From positions 868,001 through 932,000 of the forward strand of contig CM049987.1 in NCBI GenBank assembly GCA_016630955.3: a stretch of DNA of 64,000 nt, read 5' to 3'. Of this stretch, positions 9,411 to 21,246 are shown in pieces (positions within the stretch are counted from its first letter, which is position 1; every line of letters starts with the position of its first letter). The notes beneath the pieces are model-generated. The model did not search any database. It was not told where the DNA came from and saw only the letters and a list, made by a program, of their open reading frames with translations. The translations under genes and the position numbers were made by a program. Origin of the DNA: Didymella arachidicola. Taxonomy: Eukaryota; Ascomycota; Dothideomycetes; Pleosporales; Didymellaceae.

Positions 9411-10624
9411 TTAGTTGGTCTTGGAGATCTCTACACCCCCGGTCGCACCTAGTGCTTTCTTAATGTCGCCTGCTGGAGTGAGTTCGGTGCAACTTGTGGG
9501 GTGGGGAGGGGAGTTAGTGACTTACCGTAGATGGCGAACTGACCGGCGGTCAAGGTACCGACCATGAAGAGACGGGCACCGATACCGCTGTAAGAGCCAC
9601 GGAGACCGAGCTCCTTGGCGATCTTGATCAGACGGCTGGTGGTGCCCTCACCGGGCTCACCCTTGGTCTTGTTGATCTTGGATAGCATGGTGTCAGCGGG
9701 CTGGGAGATGATGGCGGCGGCGAAACCGGCAATGAGACCGGAACCGAGGTTGTAGACGGTCTGCATGCCGTCGGAAGTCTTGCTCTTGTCGACGAAGGTG
9801 TAGACGGCCTCGTTGACCTTCTCGAAGACGACGAACTTGGCGCAGGTGTAAGGGATCCTTTTGACGTGTCAGCCCGGTTCAGGGTCAGGAAGACATTTGA
9901 GCACTTACTGCTTGAACAGGATGGGACCGAAACCGGAGTAGAAGGCACCAACACCCTCGTTCTTGAGGATCTTGCCGAAACCACCGATCAGACCGTTGGC
10001 GAACTTGGGGTCGGAAACGAGACGGATACGGGTGGCCTCGAGAGGGCAGAGAGCGATGTCAGCGATGAACTCGGCGCAGGCGGCGGAAGCGAGGTAGACG
10101 GCAGTGCGGTTGTTGGAAGCAGCCTCGTAGCCAATAGTGTTGATGGCCTGCTGCTTGAAGAACTCGTAACCACCGAACTTGAAGGCACCCTGGAGGAAGT
10201 AACCAGCGGCGGTGGGACCGAAACCAGTCCAGACAGCGCCGGCGCCCTCGTTGGCGATGACCTTGCGGAAGCCACCGATCAGACCGGAGTTGTAGGTGAC
10301 GGGGTCAAGCTGGATACGGGTCTTGACGCTGCGTGCTTGTTAGTCAGGAACTCGCACGTTATTGGTAGAACTTGTCGCACTGCGCCAGAATAACTGCAGG
10401 ACAGCCATTGGCGCACATCAATGCCATTAGGAGATGGGCACATACACATCGACGGGGGTCAGAGCACCGTGAGTGACGGAACAGCAGACGGCACCAGCGA
10501 AAGCGAAGCGTGAGTACAGGTTAGCACCGGTGGGCGCGTCAGGCGCAGGCAGGGCAGCAAGCTTGGCCTTGGCGGCGTCGACCTTGCTGGAGCCGGTGGC
10601 AGTTGGGGGAGGAGCGGTGGACAT
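9411..10624 (-). CDS. mir1: Mitochondrial phosphate carrier (Mir1/PiC)
   Basis: Imports inorganic phosphate across the mitochondrial inner membrane for ATP synthesis. Four exons are inferred: 10624-10446, 10328-9909, 9857-9526 and 9469-9411; introns are 117, 51 and 56 nt. The joined protein is 329 residues. It shows the three-repeat mitochondrial carrier architecture with one signature per repeat: PVDVVKTR, PLEATRIR and PADTMLSK. Conserved phosphate-carrier blocks include GAVWTGFGPT, GYFLQGAFKFGGYEFFK and the terminal GQFAIYGDIKKALG. The GGYEFFK and GQFxIY blocks distinguish it from other SLC25 carriers. Codon third positions are strongly C-biased, suggesting high expression. The N-terminal Pro/Ala-rich tail is variable. 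Confidence 0.96.
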
Positions 10625-11080
10625 AGTGAACGGCGATGAACGACGACAAAGGGCTGAGTGGAGAGGTTGGTGGTGGTGATGGCAGACTTCACGCTCAAAA
10701 CTTCAAGGCTCAAAAGCTGGCGCGCCAAGCCGGTTTTTCCGATCTGGCCCGGCCAGCCAACGGAATAAGTCTTATCGAAACCCGACTCCTACTTCTCCCT
10801 TTGGCGAATCACGTCACTGCGCATTAGAGCGTGGGCGCTCAACAACATCCTTAATCGCGCAGCTCGATGTTATGAAGGCTGCGCCTGCCGCTGTTGGAGT
10901 TCAAAGTTTCCCAATCCCTCCGTGGCACCTCCCGGATTCGACGATCATGCCGACATCAAACACGACACAGCAAGAAACACCCACACGGCGACACAACCTG
11001 AGAGATCGATCACAGCATCGGCTATCCCGGGATCATGTGGAACAAGAGCTTGGATAGTAGGATTCCTCCTGCGGAGGTAC
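10625..11080. other. Intergenic region upstream of phosphate carrier
   Basis: 5' flank of the phosphate carrier and 3' flank of the next minus-strand gene. Small plus-strand frames (10872-11247) partly overlap the neighbour's 3' end and are not supported. Confidence 0.5.
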
Positions 11081-12646
11081 TCACGAAGCTTGGTTGGCCC
11101 TTTGCAGATTTCTGCACATCAGCAGGATGCTCTCACGACGAGGCCCGAATCCCAAATTCTCAGCAACCCGGATTTCCTCATCGTATTCGCTCACTGCTTG
11201 CTCGACTAAGTGTAACACATCGTCATATGCCGCATACTTATCTTTAGCAGCATCCAGCATCACCTCGAGATGACTGTCGATTGCGTCCATGTGCTCGAGC
11301 AGTTTGGCAGCCTGTTCTTGTGCGTCGACAATATCGGTAATGCCTCCAGTCACATAGGCCTTCATATCGATATTGGCCGGCTCTTGCGAAGTCGGCAACG
11401 TCCTGTCTGCGACCGCAAAGCCAGATCTTGCAGCTCTTGAGAGCAGATCGGCGCTCATACCTGCGAGCGCATGTGCATTGCTTTGAACGGCCTGGATGTG
11501 AGCGTCCAGCTCTGGGGCTTGGTGCTGTAGGACTCGCTGTAGTCTATCGTCAGTCTGGTCGCAGGCTCTGTTCTGGATTTGACTTTGCTGGCCACCACCT
11601 AGAGCTGCGTGTGCAGCCTGCTTTTGCACAGCTTGAAGCTCTGTCAGCTTTTGCAACTCGACCAATTTGACTGCAGTCAGCCTTCGACGACCGGTCTTGA
11701 TCTTCACGATTACTTTCTTTACCACTGTCTCGCGCATCTTGATCTCGAAAGCTTGCATCTTCTTCTCCAAACGTTGAACTTCAGCACGATCCAGCTGTAA
11801 GCGTGCCACACTCAACGAACGCGCAATACTGGACATTTTCACTGCGTTCGACGCATGTGATTTCGATTCCACTTCGTTAATTAGCGCTGTCATCGTCAGC
11901 AACTTCAGTTCGTCGTCGAGGTCCGGTATGGCAATGCGAATGTTTGCCCACATAATCAGTAGAACATTGAGAAGTTTTTGATCTTTGAAGCCTGCGATCT
12001 CCGGTCGTAGTACTGTAAGTGCTTGGAGTATGTCTGCAGAAGACTCTTCCAGGAACAGACTTTTGTCAGATCCACGTGCTGGCGCTTTCAGCAAGTGTGC
12101 TCGTCGTTCAATGGCTACCTTTAGCGACTCTGTCATGCCCTTGTTCTCTTCGATCTTCTCGCTCACTCGTTTGTTCCATTCGAGGAGGACCCTCATCATA
12201 TCGCCGTACGACTCGGTCCCGTGTCCTTGGATGGGCGCGTCGCGAAGTGTAACGAGCAGATCTTCCGAGCTCTGGTCTCGTGGGCCCAGTCCTCTGCGGA
12301 TGCGCTCTAAGACTGCCGTATCTGGAGAGTGTGAGCCACTGCTTAGTGCGTGGTGGGAGTATTGTCTGTCTTTGCGTTCTGGTAAAGTATCGCTCTGCAG
12401 TACCTCGTGGTGTGCGTCATCTGCTAGTAACTCCTCGAGTATACACTGCTCTTCATCGCAGCGCTGTTGCAACCATGACCTGCAGTCAAGAAGGTTCCCT
12501 CCTGATGGGCATTCGGGCAGAAACCTTAGCATGGCCCTGTTGTCCTCGTCTGCCTCATTGGGGTCAGCGTCGTCTTCAGATTCTGAGTCTTTCAGATGAT
12601 GATGAATCAGCGCTCTGCTGATGTGCCGTTGCCGCTTCCTGAACAT
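11081..12646 (-). CDS. Hypothetical coiled-coil protein
   Basis: Single exon, 521 residues from the first ATG (12646); the open frame runs five codons further back only to a GTG. An acidic N-terminal stretch (DSESEDDADPNEADEDN) is followed by extended helical, coiled-coil-like regions, notably a Lys/Arg/Val-rich segment near the middle (RLEKKMQAFEIKMRETVVKK). The C-terminus is helical (QEQAAKLLEHMDAIDSHLEV). No signal peptide or membrane helix, and no domain that I recognise. A structural or scaffold role is only a guess from composition. Confidence 0.7.
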   Translation of the reverse strand: MFRKRQRHISRALIHHHLKDSESEDDADPNEADEDNRAMLRFLPECPSGGNLLDCRSWLQQRCDEEQCILEELLADDAHHEVLQSDTLPERKDRQYSHHALSSGSHSPDTAVLERIRRGLGPRDQSSEDLLVTLRDAPIQGHGTESYGDMMRVLLEWNKRVSEKIEENKGMTESLKVAIERRAHLLKAPARGSDKSLFLEESSADILQALTVLRPEIAGFKDQKLLNVLLIMWANIRIAIPDLDDELKLLTMTALINEVESKSHASNAVKMSSIARSLSVARLQLDRAEVQRLEKKMQAFEIKMRETVVKKVIVKIKTGRRRLTAVKLVELQKLTELQAVQKQAAHAALGGGQQSQIQNRACDQTDDRLQRVLQHQAPELDAHIQAVQSNAHALAGMSADLLSRAARSGFAVADRTLPTSQEPANIDMKAYVTGGITDIVDAQEQAAKLLEHMDAIDSHLEVMLDAAKDKYAAYDDVLHLVEQAVSEYDEEIRVAENLGFGPRRESILLMCRNLQRANQAS

Positions 12647-13570
12647 GGTAGATCTGGGCACAGTGCTATCTTAATACTGAATTGTAACGTAGATGATTGA
12701 GGAATTTCATTTTGTCTGTAATGATGGGGTCTTTAAGTGAATTGGCGCTCCAAGGGCAACTCACATACAGCTTGGGGCAGTGACGTTCGCGTGAGGTATT
12801 GATGATAATGCATTGACGATTTTAGCTTCACATCGAATCATGCTGCACTATCAGCACGGGTGATAATTGAAGGTCGCTCTGGCATCAGCTTTCTCGCAAA
12901 GGTAGTGTTTCACGGCCAACACAACGTTGCGATCCCCATCACACATGTGATATGCAGATCCATGTCGCGGATCCACAGAACGGTTCAAGATCAGGCTGTT
13001 CGGCTAGGGTTGCTTGCGGAACAGGGATGGCGCACCTATCATCCAGCCTCGTCGTACGAGCGGGAAGGAACTGTCACAAGCTGTAACTTCAATCGCTGGT
13101 TGTCCAATTGATATACTAGTATGCGCACTTTCAATAACACAGCCTATTCAACGGTTCTTCTGTGATCAAACCGTTATCCGGTTATGCACGGCTAGGGTGA
13201 TCATCGATGCCGCTGTTCCTTCGGCGAGACAACAAAAGCTCCACTGCATTAGCCTGCCCAATCAAGACCATTCATGAAATGCAGTATCGACTGTCGCGCC
13301 ATGCAATACAGCCGTGACCGAAGCAGCAGCAGCAGCGTCGTCTGCACATGCCATGCAGGCGAACATGCTTGCAGCGAAAGAAGCCGAATGTTCTCGCGAT
13401 AGCGGTGTATCTCGACGCGTGACCTGCGATCCAGACTCGCACTTGCCTCGTGCGCACCTGTCGGAAATTTCGCGACTGCCCGCTTTCTTAAACTTGCACT
13501 CGGAAACCTTTCTCACCCACAACTCCATTTCTGTGCTGCACCTGCCCTCCGAAGACCTTCTGGCTGCTCT
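12647..13570. other. Divergent intergenic region
   Basis: Shared upstream region of the coiled-coil gene (-) and the MFS gene (+). Frames at 12860-13652 overlap each other on both strands and none shows a recognised domain. Nothing firm seen. Confidence 0.5.
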
Positions 13571-15521
13571 ATGTCTCTCATTCAGCATGTCACACAACAA
13601 GAGGGTACTGACCGCGAGGAGGCGCTCGTCGACCTGTTCTTATCGCCGATAGACCGGCTCGAAAGCCGAGAGCAGGCTTCGGAGCGTCGGCACTCTCTGC
13701 AAAGTCAATACTCGAACGCAGGCTTCTTGCACTCGGGCAGATCAGTGAGGCGCGTGATCAGCTACGATACGCTTCACAAACCCCTAGAGCCCGTCGCAGG
13801 AGACCTCGACGGCGGTGTGACACAGTACAATGTGTCGACTTTCAAGCGTGCTGGTACGTATCCTCCCGCAGATGTCACAAGACCACTTTGCTAAGATCTA
13901 CACAGCGCAGGTCCTTGCGGTCATCCTTGTCTGCTGGTTTGCCAGCGGTATCGTTTTTGGATTTGCAGCACTGAAACCAATTCTAATCAAGGAAGGCGTT
14001 TACAAAGACCTCTGCACTCAGCAAGAGCTCGACGAGGAGGTCGAGGTCTGCTACGAACAAGATCTACGCCTCAATTTTTTCTTCTCACTGGCTTCTACTA
14101 CCGCCAATGTCTCTGCACTGCTTGTTGGAACGATGTTGGATCGCTATGGACCGAGGGTCTGTTATCTCATTGGCTCAGCCTGCCTCGCTGCTGGCAGCAT
14201 TATCATGAGCCTTGCTTTCCAGATCGACGAGTTCGATGGCTATACAATCGGAAACTTCTTCCTCGCGCTTGGAGGCACATTTGTGTTCTTGCCGTCCTTC
14301 CAGATTGCTAATGCATTCCCCAAGCACAGCGGTACCATTGTCGCGCTTGTTACTGGCGCCTTTGATGCATCTGCAGCGGTCTATCTTTTCTACAGACTTG
14401 CGTATGAGGGCACCGGTGGCGCCTTTAAGCCGCACACTTTCTTTCTAGCGTACCTCATTGTGCCTGCAGCAATTGTTGTCGCCCAGCTCACCTTCTTTCC
14501 GACAGAGAACTACAAGACGGCGCCTCAGCTGGACATGAAGATCCAGCGCGCTGTAGTGAACGAGCGCGATGTCCACACATCGGATGAGGATCTCCCTGAT
14601 GATGAGGTGTGGAGGCGCAGGAAGGCCCGCAGCGCACGACGCCGCCAGAGGCTGAGCAAGCTCGATCAGCTCGTTGGCGACGAAGTCTCGAGGAAGAAGC
14701 AGGAAGAGAAGCATGAGAAGCAGCTTGAGACGTCGGGAGTCTGGGGTGCTCTGCACAACAAGACTGCCATCGAACAGATGCTTACGCCGTGGTTTATCCT
14801 GTTGGCCCTTCTGACAGTGATGCAGATGGTTCGCATGAACTACTTCATCGCGTCTATTCGCGAGCAGTACACGTACATGCTCGGATCCGTCGACCGAGCG
14901 GCTCTCGTCAACGACTTCTTCGACTGGGCGCTTCCGCTCGCTGGTGTTTTGAGCACGCCTTTCCTCGGGATGCTCCTCGACAACGTCAGTACTCCCGGGG
15001 TGCTGCTCATCATCGTCGTGATCGCGACTGCGATTGGAATCTTCGGCTCCATCGCCACGCTCTGGGCAGGTTTCGTCAACGTCGTCCTCTTCGTCTTCAT
15101 GCGCCCGCTCTACTACTCAGCCATGTCGGACTACGCTACCAAGGTGTTTGGCTTCGCGACGTTCGGGCGGGTCTACGGGACCATCATCTGCTTCTCGGGT
15201 CTGGTGAACCTGAGCCAGACGGGCATTGATGCTCTGACCAAGAAGACATTCGACGGCAACCCAGTGCCGGTCAACACTGTGCTCGCGGGACTCACGTTCG
15301 TGGTTGGCATGTCGCTCGTTGTATACGTGTCGGTGCAGTCGGTGCGCATACGCAAGAAGCTCGACGACGAGGATGCTATGACGGTGACCAACACGGATGT
15401 GGGCAGCATTATGGAGAGCCTGCTCGAGGAAGACGAGCCGAGGGACTACGGCAGCATTGCTCCGGGGCGGGTGTCGAGGGAGTATGAGCAGCCCGGGCGG
15501 GTTTCGAGGGAGTACGTCTAG
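13571..15521 (+). CDS. MFS transporter, Fmp42-like
   Basis: Predicted 12-helix major facilitator. Two exons are inferred: 13571-13853 and 13906-15521, with a 52-nt intron (GTACGT...CTAAG...CACAG). The joined protein is 632 residues. A ~95-residue hydrophilic N-terminus precedes TM1 (VLAVILVCWFASGIVFGFAA), which continues into ALKPILIKEGVY, typical of the yeast Fmp42-type group. DRYGPRVCYLIG is the loop 2-3 MFS signature. A large charged central loop (about 330-390, rich in RRRKARSARRRQRL and KKQEEKHEKQ) separates the two six-helix halves. The acidic C-terminal tail ends in an imperfect duplication of a GRVSREYE-like motif. Substrate is unknown; some relatives are annotated as amino-acid or nutrient transporters. 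The alternative acceptor 5 nt downstream would break the frame. Confidence 0.88.
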
Positions 15522-16683
15522 AAGGACGTCAACGGCGAGGGTACACTTAGTCCACTTTCGCACGCGAATGCACGTCGTGGCATGGTTTTGGAGCGAGGGA
15601 GGCGCACCACGTCTTGTATCATCTCTATCACTATTCAGCGAGGAGTTGATTTGAAAACGTTTTCATTTGTCCATACTCTGGTAATCATGTCAAAAAGTCA
15701 TAGTCGTGTGTGTTGTATATTTGGCGCTGTTGTAGTTTGGCGCTATTCCTTTTTGCTTTAGTATGTTGCATATTGGTAGCGTTTGGATGAGCGTACAGGC
15801 ATTGGATGGGTTATGTAAATTGGGCACTTGAATAAAACTAATTATTCGATGAGATGAGAGTGAGATGTTTCCACCAGCCACGTCGGACAAAAACGCAGCG
15901 AATCAGGACTACTCGGCCGGGTCTTCTAGAAGCATCAGCGCAGACGTCAGCGAGTGGCTGCACCGATACAAGTACCGGGCTGGACATGTTCTCGAACGGC
16001 GACAGCAAGACAGTCGTATTCAACACAGCACAGGCTGCGATATGCATTCGCATGTACCCCCCTCGGAGTCAAGCGTTCAGCCGACACAACCCATCGGTGT
16101 CGGTGTCGGTCTCGCATGTCCGATTGTGCGTGACCACGCCAACACTCCTCCGTCAAAACCGACGGACAAGCTAAACGCCGCCCTCACGTCAGCAAATCGC
16201 ACGTGGCAAAGACTTTCTTTCCCTTCCCTTCCTCTTTCTATGTTGGGGGCGCGTCAGCCTCTTAGGATTACTCACCCTCTTTGCTGGAGCCTGGGCGTGA
16301 TTCCGCCAGGCGGCCCGGGACCGAGCCGGAGGAAGAGGTAGGGTGGTAGGGTAGGGGGTTCTGGTGGGTTCGATGGTGGTGTGAGGTGGCGGACGAGGAA
16401 GTAAGTGTATATCATGTGCGGTGCCCGGCGTGAGTGAGGGTTTGCAGGTATGCGGTACGGTATACTTGAGTGTTGGATTGTCGCTCAGCCCTACGACTCG
16501 CGCTACGACTGATTCGGAAAACTCCCACCTCGACTCACTTACTCAGCAGCCCATCACCATTGCAACGCCGCCCGTCTCGTCGCCGCGGGGCGCAAGTGGA
16601 GTGATTTGGCGCCCGGTCGCTTGCGACTGCGGAGAAGCGCGAGGAGCGAGAGCCTGGGAGTGTACAATAGGAGTACCTAGTGG
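15522..16683. other. Intergenic region with G-quadruplex motif
   Basis: AATAAA near 15831 could serve the MFS transcript. A short GGTGTC-type repeat lies near 16095-16115. From about 16330 the plus strand is strongly G-rich. Open frames 15865-16341 and 16421-16690 have low-complexity content and are not supported as genes, although 16421-16690 could be a 5' leader ORF. Confidence 0.5.
16341..16368 (+). promoter_or_regulatory. Canonical G-quadruplex motif
   Basis: Four G-runs (16341-16343, 16349-16351, 16354-16358, 16366-16368) separated by loops of 5, 2 and 7 nt fit the G3+N1-7 rule. It lies ~315 bp before the BTB gene start, on the coding strand, so it could act in the promoter or 5' leader. 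Confidence 0.45.
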
Positions 16684-18712
16684 ATGGTAGCCGCGGTGCA
16701 TATGCCAGAGCCACCCGACGCCAGCGCGCGCGACGTCGCGCCCGGGAGCTCTGACCACGCATCGTCGCTCCCACCCCACGAGCCTCGCCTGGCCAGCTTC
16801 AGCCCTCGCAATGCTGCGGAGGGCAACGCACGAGGCCATGCGACGCCGAACACGGCGTTTCCACAACGCTCGCCCTTAATATATCCACAGCAGCAGCAGC
16901 AGCAGCGGCAGCAGCAGCACCCGCTCCCGAGCTACGACTACACCTTCGACCCGTACGCGCAGTCAGCCTGGGACTGGACGCACGCCCTCGACCTCACGCA
17001 GCTCCCGACGCCGTACGAGCTGCAGGGCGAGCTCCTCCAGGAACAACACACCACCAGCGACACGACCGACCCGCCCCTCGAGTTCAGCAACCCGCTGCGC
17101 GGCGACCCTCTTGCGCCGCCGCCGCGCCCGCGCCCGCTGTCGCCGCGCATGAAGCGCAAGTCGCAGTCTGACGCGCCCGACGAGGCGAAGCGCAGGGCCG
17201 TGTCGCGCGCCTCGTCGACGACGTCGCAGAGCCCGGCGCCGGCGACCACAGCGAAGGGCACGGGTCCGCAGGGCAAGGAGACGCATGTCGGGGAGCCACG
17301 GCGCGTTGTCGAGGCCGAGGGCGGTGCGGCGCTGTTGCCGGCGGGGAGGGTGTTTCCGGTGCAGATTGGGTCGGCGCTGTTTAGGCTGTCGGGCGCGTCG
17401 CTGTGCTCTGACGGTGAGTCTCTTTCTCTTTCCATCCCAGCACACCCCTCACCCTCGCCGATTGCTCGCACGTGACTTGCTTTCTGCAAACCACCCCCCC
17501 CCCCCGCATCCAGGCCTATACTGACCCCCAAGAGCGCCCTCATACTTCTCCCACTTCTTCGCCGAGCAGCTCCACGCTGCCGCCGGCCGCGGGGCCGACA
17601 TCCGCACCCTCTACATCGACCGCGACCCGGACACGTTCCGCGACATCGCCCGCCACCTGCAGGGCTACCACATCGCCCCGCGCGACGCCGACCACTTCGT
17701 CAGGCTGTTCGCCGACGCCCAGTTCTACTCGCTGCCGCGCCTCACCAAGCAGCTCTTCAAAAGCGACATCTTCATCGCCATCGGCGGCGTCCCCTTCCGC
17801 ATCCCCCGCGACTCCTTCGCCGCCCCGGGCAACAGCCCAAACTACTTTAGCCTGGGTTTCGCCCAGTGGTTCAGCACCCCGGCCGAGGTCTTCCCCGGCC
17901 TGGACCGCAACGCCCTGCTCCGCCCCCCGAGCATCAGCCCGCCCGCCGTGCCCAACAAGAGCGGCGAGGTGTTTGCCCAGCTCATGAAGATGCTCATGGG
18001 CTACGACGTCGACATCAGCAACCCCCAGCACCGCGCCAACCTGCTCAAAGACGCGCGCTACTTCCACCTCAAAGGCCTCGAACAGCGCCTCCTCCCCTGC
18101 TCAACAAGCTTCAACCTGAAAAGAAACCGCAACGAACTCCTCATCCGCCTCGAAGACATCCGCCAATCCGGCATCTCCTTCCTCCCGGACCCGGACACCC
18201 CCCCTCTCGCCGCCGCAGGGACAGCCACATACGCCCGTCCCTACACCGACGACGCATCGCTCCCCCACACCCTCATCCTCGAAACCTCCACCGCCGAACC
18301 AGCAACCCTCCACCTCTCCCCCTCAGCCACACTCGTCTCCTTCAACGGCGATACTCTGCGCCGCATCACCGCCCTCCTCGCCATCCTCGCTACGAAAGCG
18401 GGCCTGCTCCGCCCAACACACCTGTCTTCGTCACCTCTCGCCGCAAGGATCGATAGAGATACGAGTCTGGTTCTTGATGGCGTGGCTGTGGATGCGGATG
18501 CGGGTGAGGAGGTGAGTGCGGATAACGAGTGGGTCGTTAGTCGAGCGCACTGGCGGATCCGGATCGAGGCTTGTAGTGGGAGTGGGAGTGGGAGTGGGAG
18601 TGTCAACGGCGAGGGGGAGCGAGGGGTGAGGGCTGTGTTTGAGGCGGTCAAGATGGAGGCCTTTACCCAGGAGCGGGGGCGGAATGCTGCGAGGGGGTTT
18701 TTGGGCGGATGA
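16684..18712 (+). CDS. BTB/POZ (K+ channel tetramerisation-like) protein
   Basis: Two exons are inferred: 16684-17413 and 17535-18712, separated by a 121-nt intron that contains a 12-nt C-run and ends CCAAGAG. The joined protein is 635 residues. The N-terminal 210 residues are low complexity (poly-Gln near 80, Pro/Arg-rich near 140-160, a basic KRKSQSD...EAKRR patch that may be nuclear localisation). A first T1/BTB domain spans the intron (FPVQIGSALFRLSGASLCSD then APSYFSHFF and TLYIDRDPDTFRDIARHLQG). A second begins IFIAIGGVPFRIPRDSF. This tandem T1-like layout is like yeast YLR108C/YDR132C proteins of unknown role; KCTD relatives are often Cullin-3 adaptors. A Gly-Ser repeat is encoded near the 3' end. 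An alternative start at 16702 exists. Confidence 0.85.
18574..18602 (+). repeat. (GTGGGA)n microsatellite, coding
   Basis: Four GGG runs at 6-nt spacing (18578, 18584, 18590, 18596) encode alternating Gly-Ser in the BTB protein. The same four runs fulfil the G-quadruplex rule with 3-nt loops on the sense strand. Confidence 0.75.
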
Positions 18713-18842
18713 TCCGTAGAGTAGAGACAAGGTGCGTCATGGCGTCGCAGCAATCAGAAAGCCATGTCCGACACGGACGTGCTCTTTCGCGACATGTTTA
18801 TATACTGAGGATATAAAACTAATGTAAACTCCTCGACTCTTC

Positions 18843-20596
18843 CTACAAGTCTGGCCTCCTCGGCCCTGGGCCGCCAGCCCACCATCCGGATTCAACCCAA
18901 TATCGGTTCGAGGCGGCCGCAACTTCCACACTCTTCATCAATTTCCGTCGGTCGAGATGCAGGTCCTCGTGTCCGTTTGTGACTTCGCCCGGTGTGCTTA
19001 ACCCCGACTTCGCCGCCCGAGACACGGCGCTCGTGCCGACAGACTCGCTCTTGCCATCAGACGTGGGACTCGTAGAACGTGGTGTGGAGCTTGCGCGGCT
19101 CAAAGACGTCGCCAAAGGAGATTTCGCCGCAAAGACAGGTGGAATCACGCCCATGATCCGTCCAGCGGCAAACACGCACCCGCCTACTGCGTGTCGAATC
19201 AGCGAGTCGCCTGTTAGACTGCCTGTGATGAAGACGTCGGGTGCGACTTCGAGCGAGGACTCGGCTTTTGCGCGGAGTGTGCGGCTGGATATGAGAGGCG
19301 GGGTTGCTGCGTTGAAAGGGAGTGGTGGGAGTGGTGAGAGCATCTCGGCTTGCAGAGCGGGCGAGAGAAAAGCCAGGGTGCCTCGGCGGCCGACTGCGTA
19401 TTCAAGACCGCCGACTTCGTAGTGATTGGTCTCGCCGGATGGGCGGCGGATCGTTACTTTTAATGTGCCTGCGGTGGGCGATGGCGAGACGTCAGCGACC
19501 TCGGCGTTTGGGAGGCCTTCGTACAACGACCAGTCTCGTTGGCTGAAGAAGGGGTTGGCGATCGATTTGCGGCGTGGGACAGGTGTTCGCGCGGAACGAT
19601 TCTTGGTCGATGCGATAGCTGCAAGCTTCATCTGACGATACACAGTGGCGTATTCTGGGTATGCCGAGTGGTGGCACCCACGCAGAGGAGACGGTCGCTT
19701 GTCGGGCGTCCACTGATAGATGTGGATGATCTTGCGCGTCGGCGGCGCGGAGATGATGATGTCGGCGGCAGAGAAGCCAGATCCAATAACGAGCAACGGT
19801 GCTTCTCGCGAGTCCAGCTCAGCGATGGGCGCAAGCAGCAGGGGCGGCGGTATGTTGACGGTGAAGATACCAGACGCGAGCACCAGGTGCTTGCATCGTA
19901 TGCCCAACGACCCAATTATAAAACCATCCGAGACCCGGTACACGTCGTCGACCTTGGTGCTTGTGAAGATGGAATCTGAGATTCCCACAGCTTCTGGGTA
20001 TCTGCGGAGATAATCCGCGAACTCGGTCCGTGAGGGGCGCACAAAGTCGGCGTCGTCTTCCTTTTCAATCTTGCTCAGATGGTCTGCGTACGAGTAGCCC
20101 GGGAGCGAAAGCTGTTCGGCGTAGCTCAGTGTGCCAATGTCAGCGCTCGCGGAGACCGGATTGTCTGTCCATTGCCCTCCCACCTGCGGCGTGTCGCCAA
20201 TGGCAACGTGCGATATCGCCTTGTCAGGCTCGTAGCGCCATTCCACACAGGACGTCGGGTTGATCTCGGTGTCTGCATTCGGCCGGATGAGCGTGTCGAG
20301 GAGCGTGTTGACCGGCAACGCTGCCGTGGAGTAGCGCAACGAGGAGAGGAAGTGCGCGTAGAGGTCCGAGGTCAGATGCAGCAGGTTTGGGTCTTTGGAC
20401 AGCTTAGCATCCAGGATGCTGTCATAGTGTCCGCCAATGTAGTAGGGAATGTGTCCGTGCAGAATGTACGACAGGATGAGGGCCGAGGGGCCATTGCCTT
20501 GCATTAATCAGCAGGCGTTCGTCAAAAGTCACCTCAACACCGCGACCTCCTACCGATGATCACCGTGTCGACGCATTGCGGGAGCGAGCGAGCCAT
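18843..20596 (-). CDS. OSGIN-like FAD-dependent oxidoreductase
   Basis: Two exons are inferred: 20596-20554 (43 nt) and 20497-18843, with a 56-nt intron; the joined protein is 565 residues and starts MARSLPQCVDTVIIGNGPSA. Joining the short first exon completes the Rossmann GxGxxx motif (VIIGNGPSALILSYILHG) that the long exon alone lacks. A second nucleotide-binding motif, LLVIGSGFSAAD, lies near residue 245, and ATG-like VAPDVFITGSLTGDSLIRHAVGG near the C-terminus resembles the family's FAD-contacting end. The organisation matches oxidative-stress-induced growth inhibitor (OSGIN) relatives, a flavin-monooxygenase-like family whose fungal substrates are unknown. The C-terminal ~80 residues are Ser/Thr-rich and variable. 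Confidence 0.85.
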
Positions 20597-21246
20597 GGAA
20601 TGCTGCGGCAGGCAGTAGAGGCCATGAGGGAATCTTCGAATCTCAACCGCGGGCAGACGGGCTGAGGAAGTAGTATATACCTAGTCAAAGGCTCCAGATG
20701 ACGGATCTATAATTCTTCGGCGCTAATCGCTTCCGCCTCGGTTTAGTGGTGTGGGGTGGTTCGGTCTGGCTTTCCACATTGGTGGTTTGCATTGCGAGGC
20801 TCTGCCTGTCAGCCAAGTGCACAGCAATAAGCGGGCCTGGGACGCCCTGCGGTCATGTTTATGTCGCGATTGACGCGCATGTTGCGTCTTGGTGTCGTGA
20901 AAGGCCGAGGGTGCGCAGCTGCTTATTTGTCGTGGGGGACTGATGAGGTCACAGGCAATGTCATGGAGCATGTGGGGTTTGGTACGCGGTTGGATGCATT
21001 TGATACGATTAATTCTGAAGGTGAACATGCAAGCAACAGAGGTGGTATCTAGTTCCGCCAAATCCAAACGTCCGAACTGGAATGTCAAACCTCAATAAAG
21101 TATACAGAAGGGAAACCATCTCGCAAAATTGGATCAAACCCCCACCGGCTACATCGACATAGCCGGGCCAAGCCCCCACATCACGTCCGCATTTGGTCCG
21201 CATGCATGACCTGATTACAGACCCACCCTCATCACTCGACACCACC
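20597..21246. other. Intergenic region
   Basis: 5' flank of the OSGIN-like gene and 3' flank of the VHS/GAT gene. A 121-codon minus frame (20723-21088) lacks recognisable features and is not called. Confidence 0.5.

Noticed and set aside
9866..10393. 175-codon plus-strand frame
   Set aside because: Antisense to phosphate-carrier exons; its Gly/Glu/Thr-rich content is a by-product of C-ending codons on the other strand.
16938..17543. 201-codon minus-strand frame
   Set aside because: Antisense to the low-complexity N-terminus of the BTB gene, with no recognisable content.
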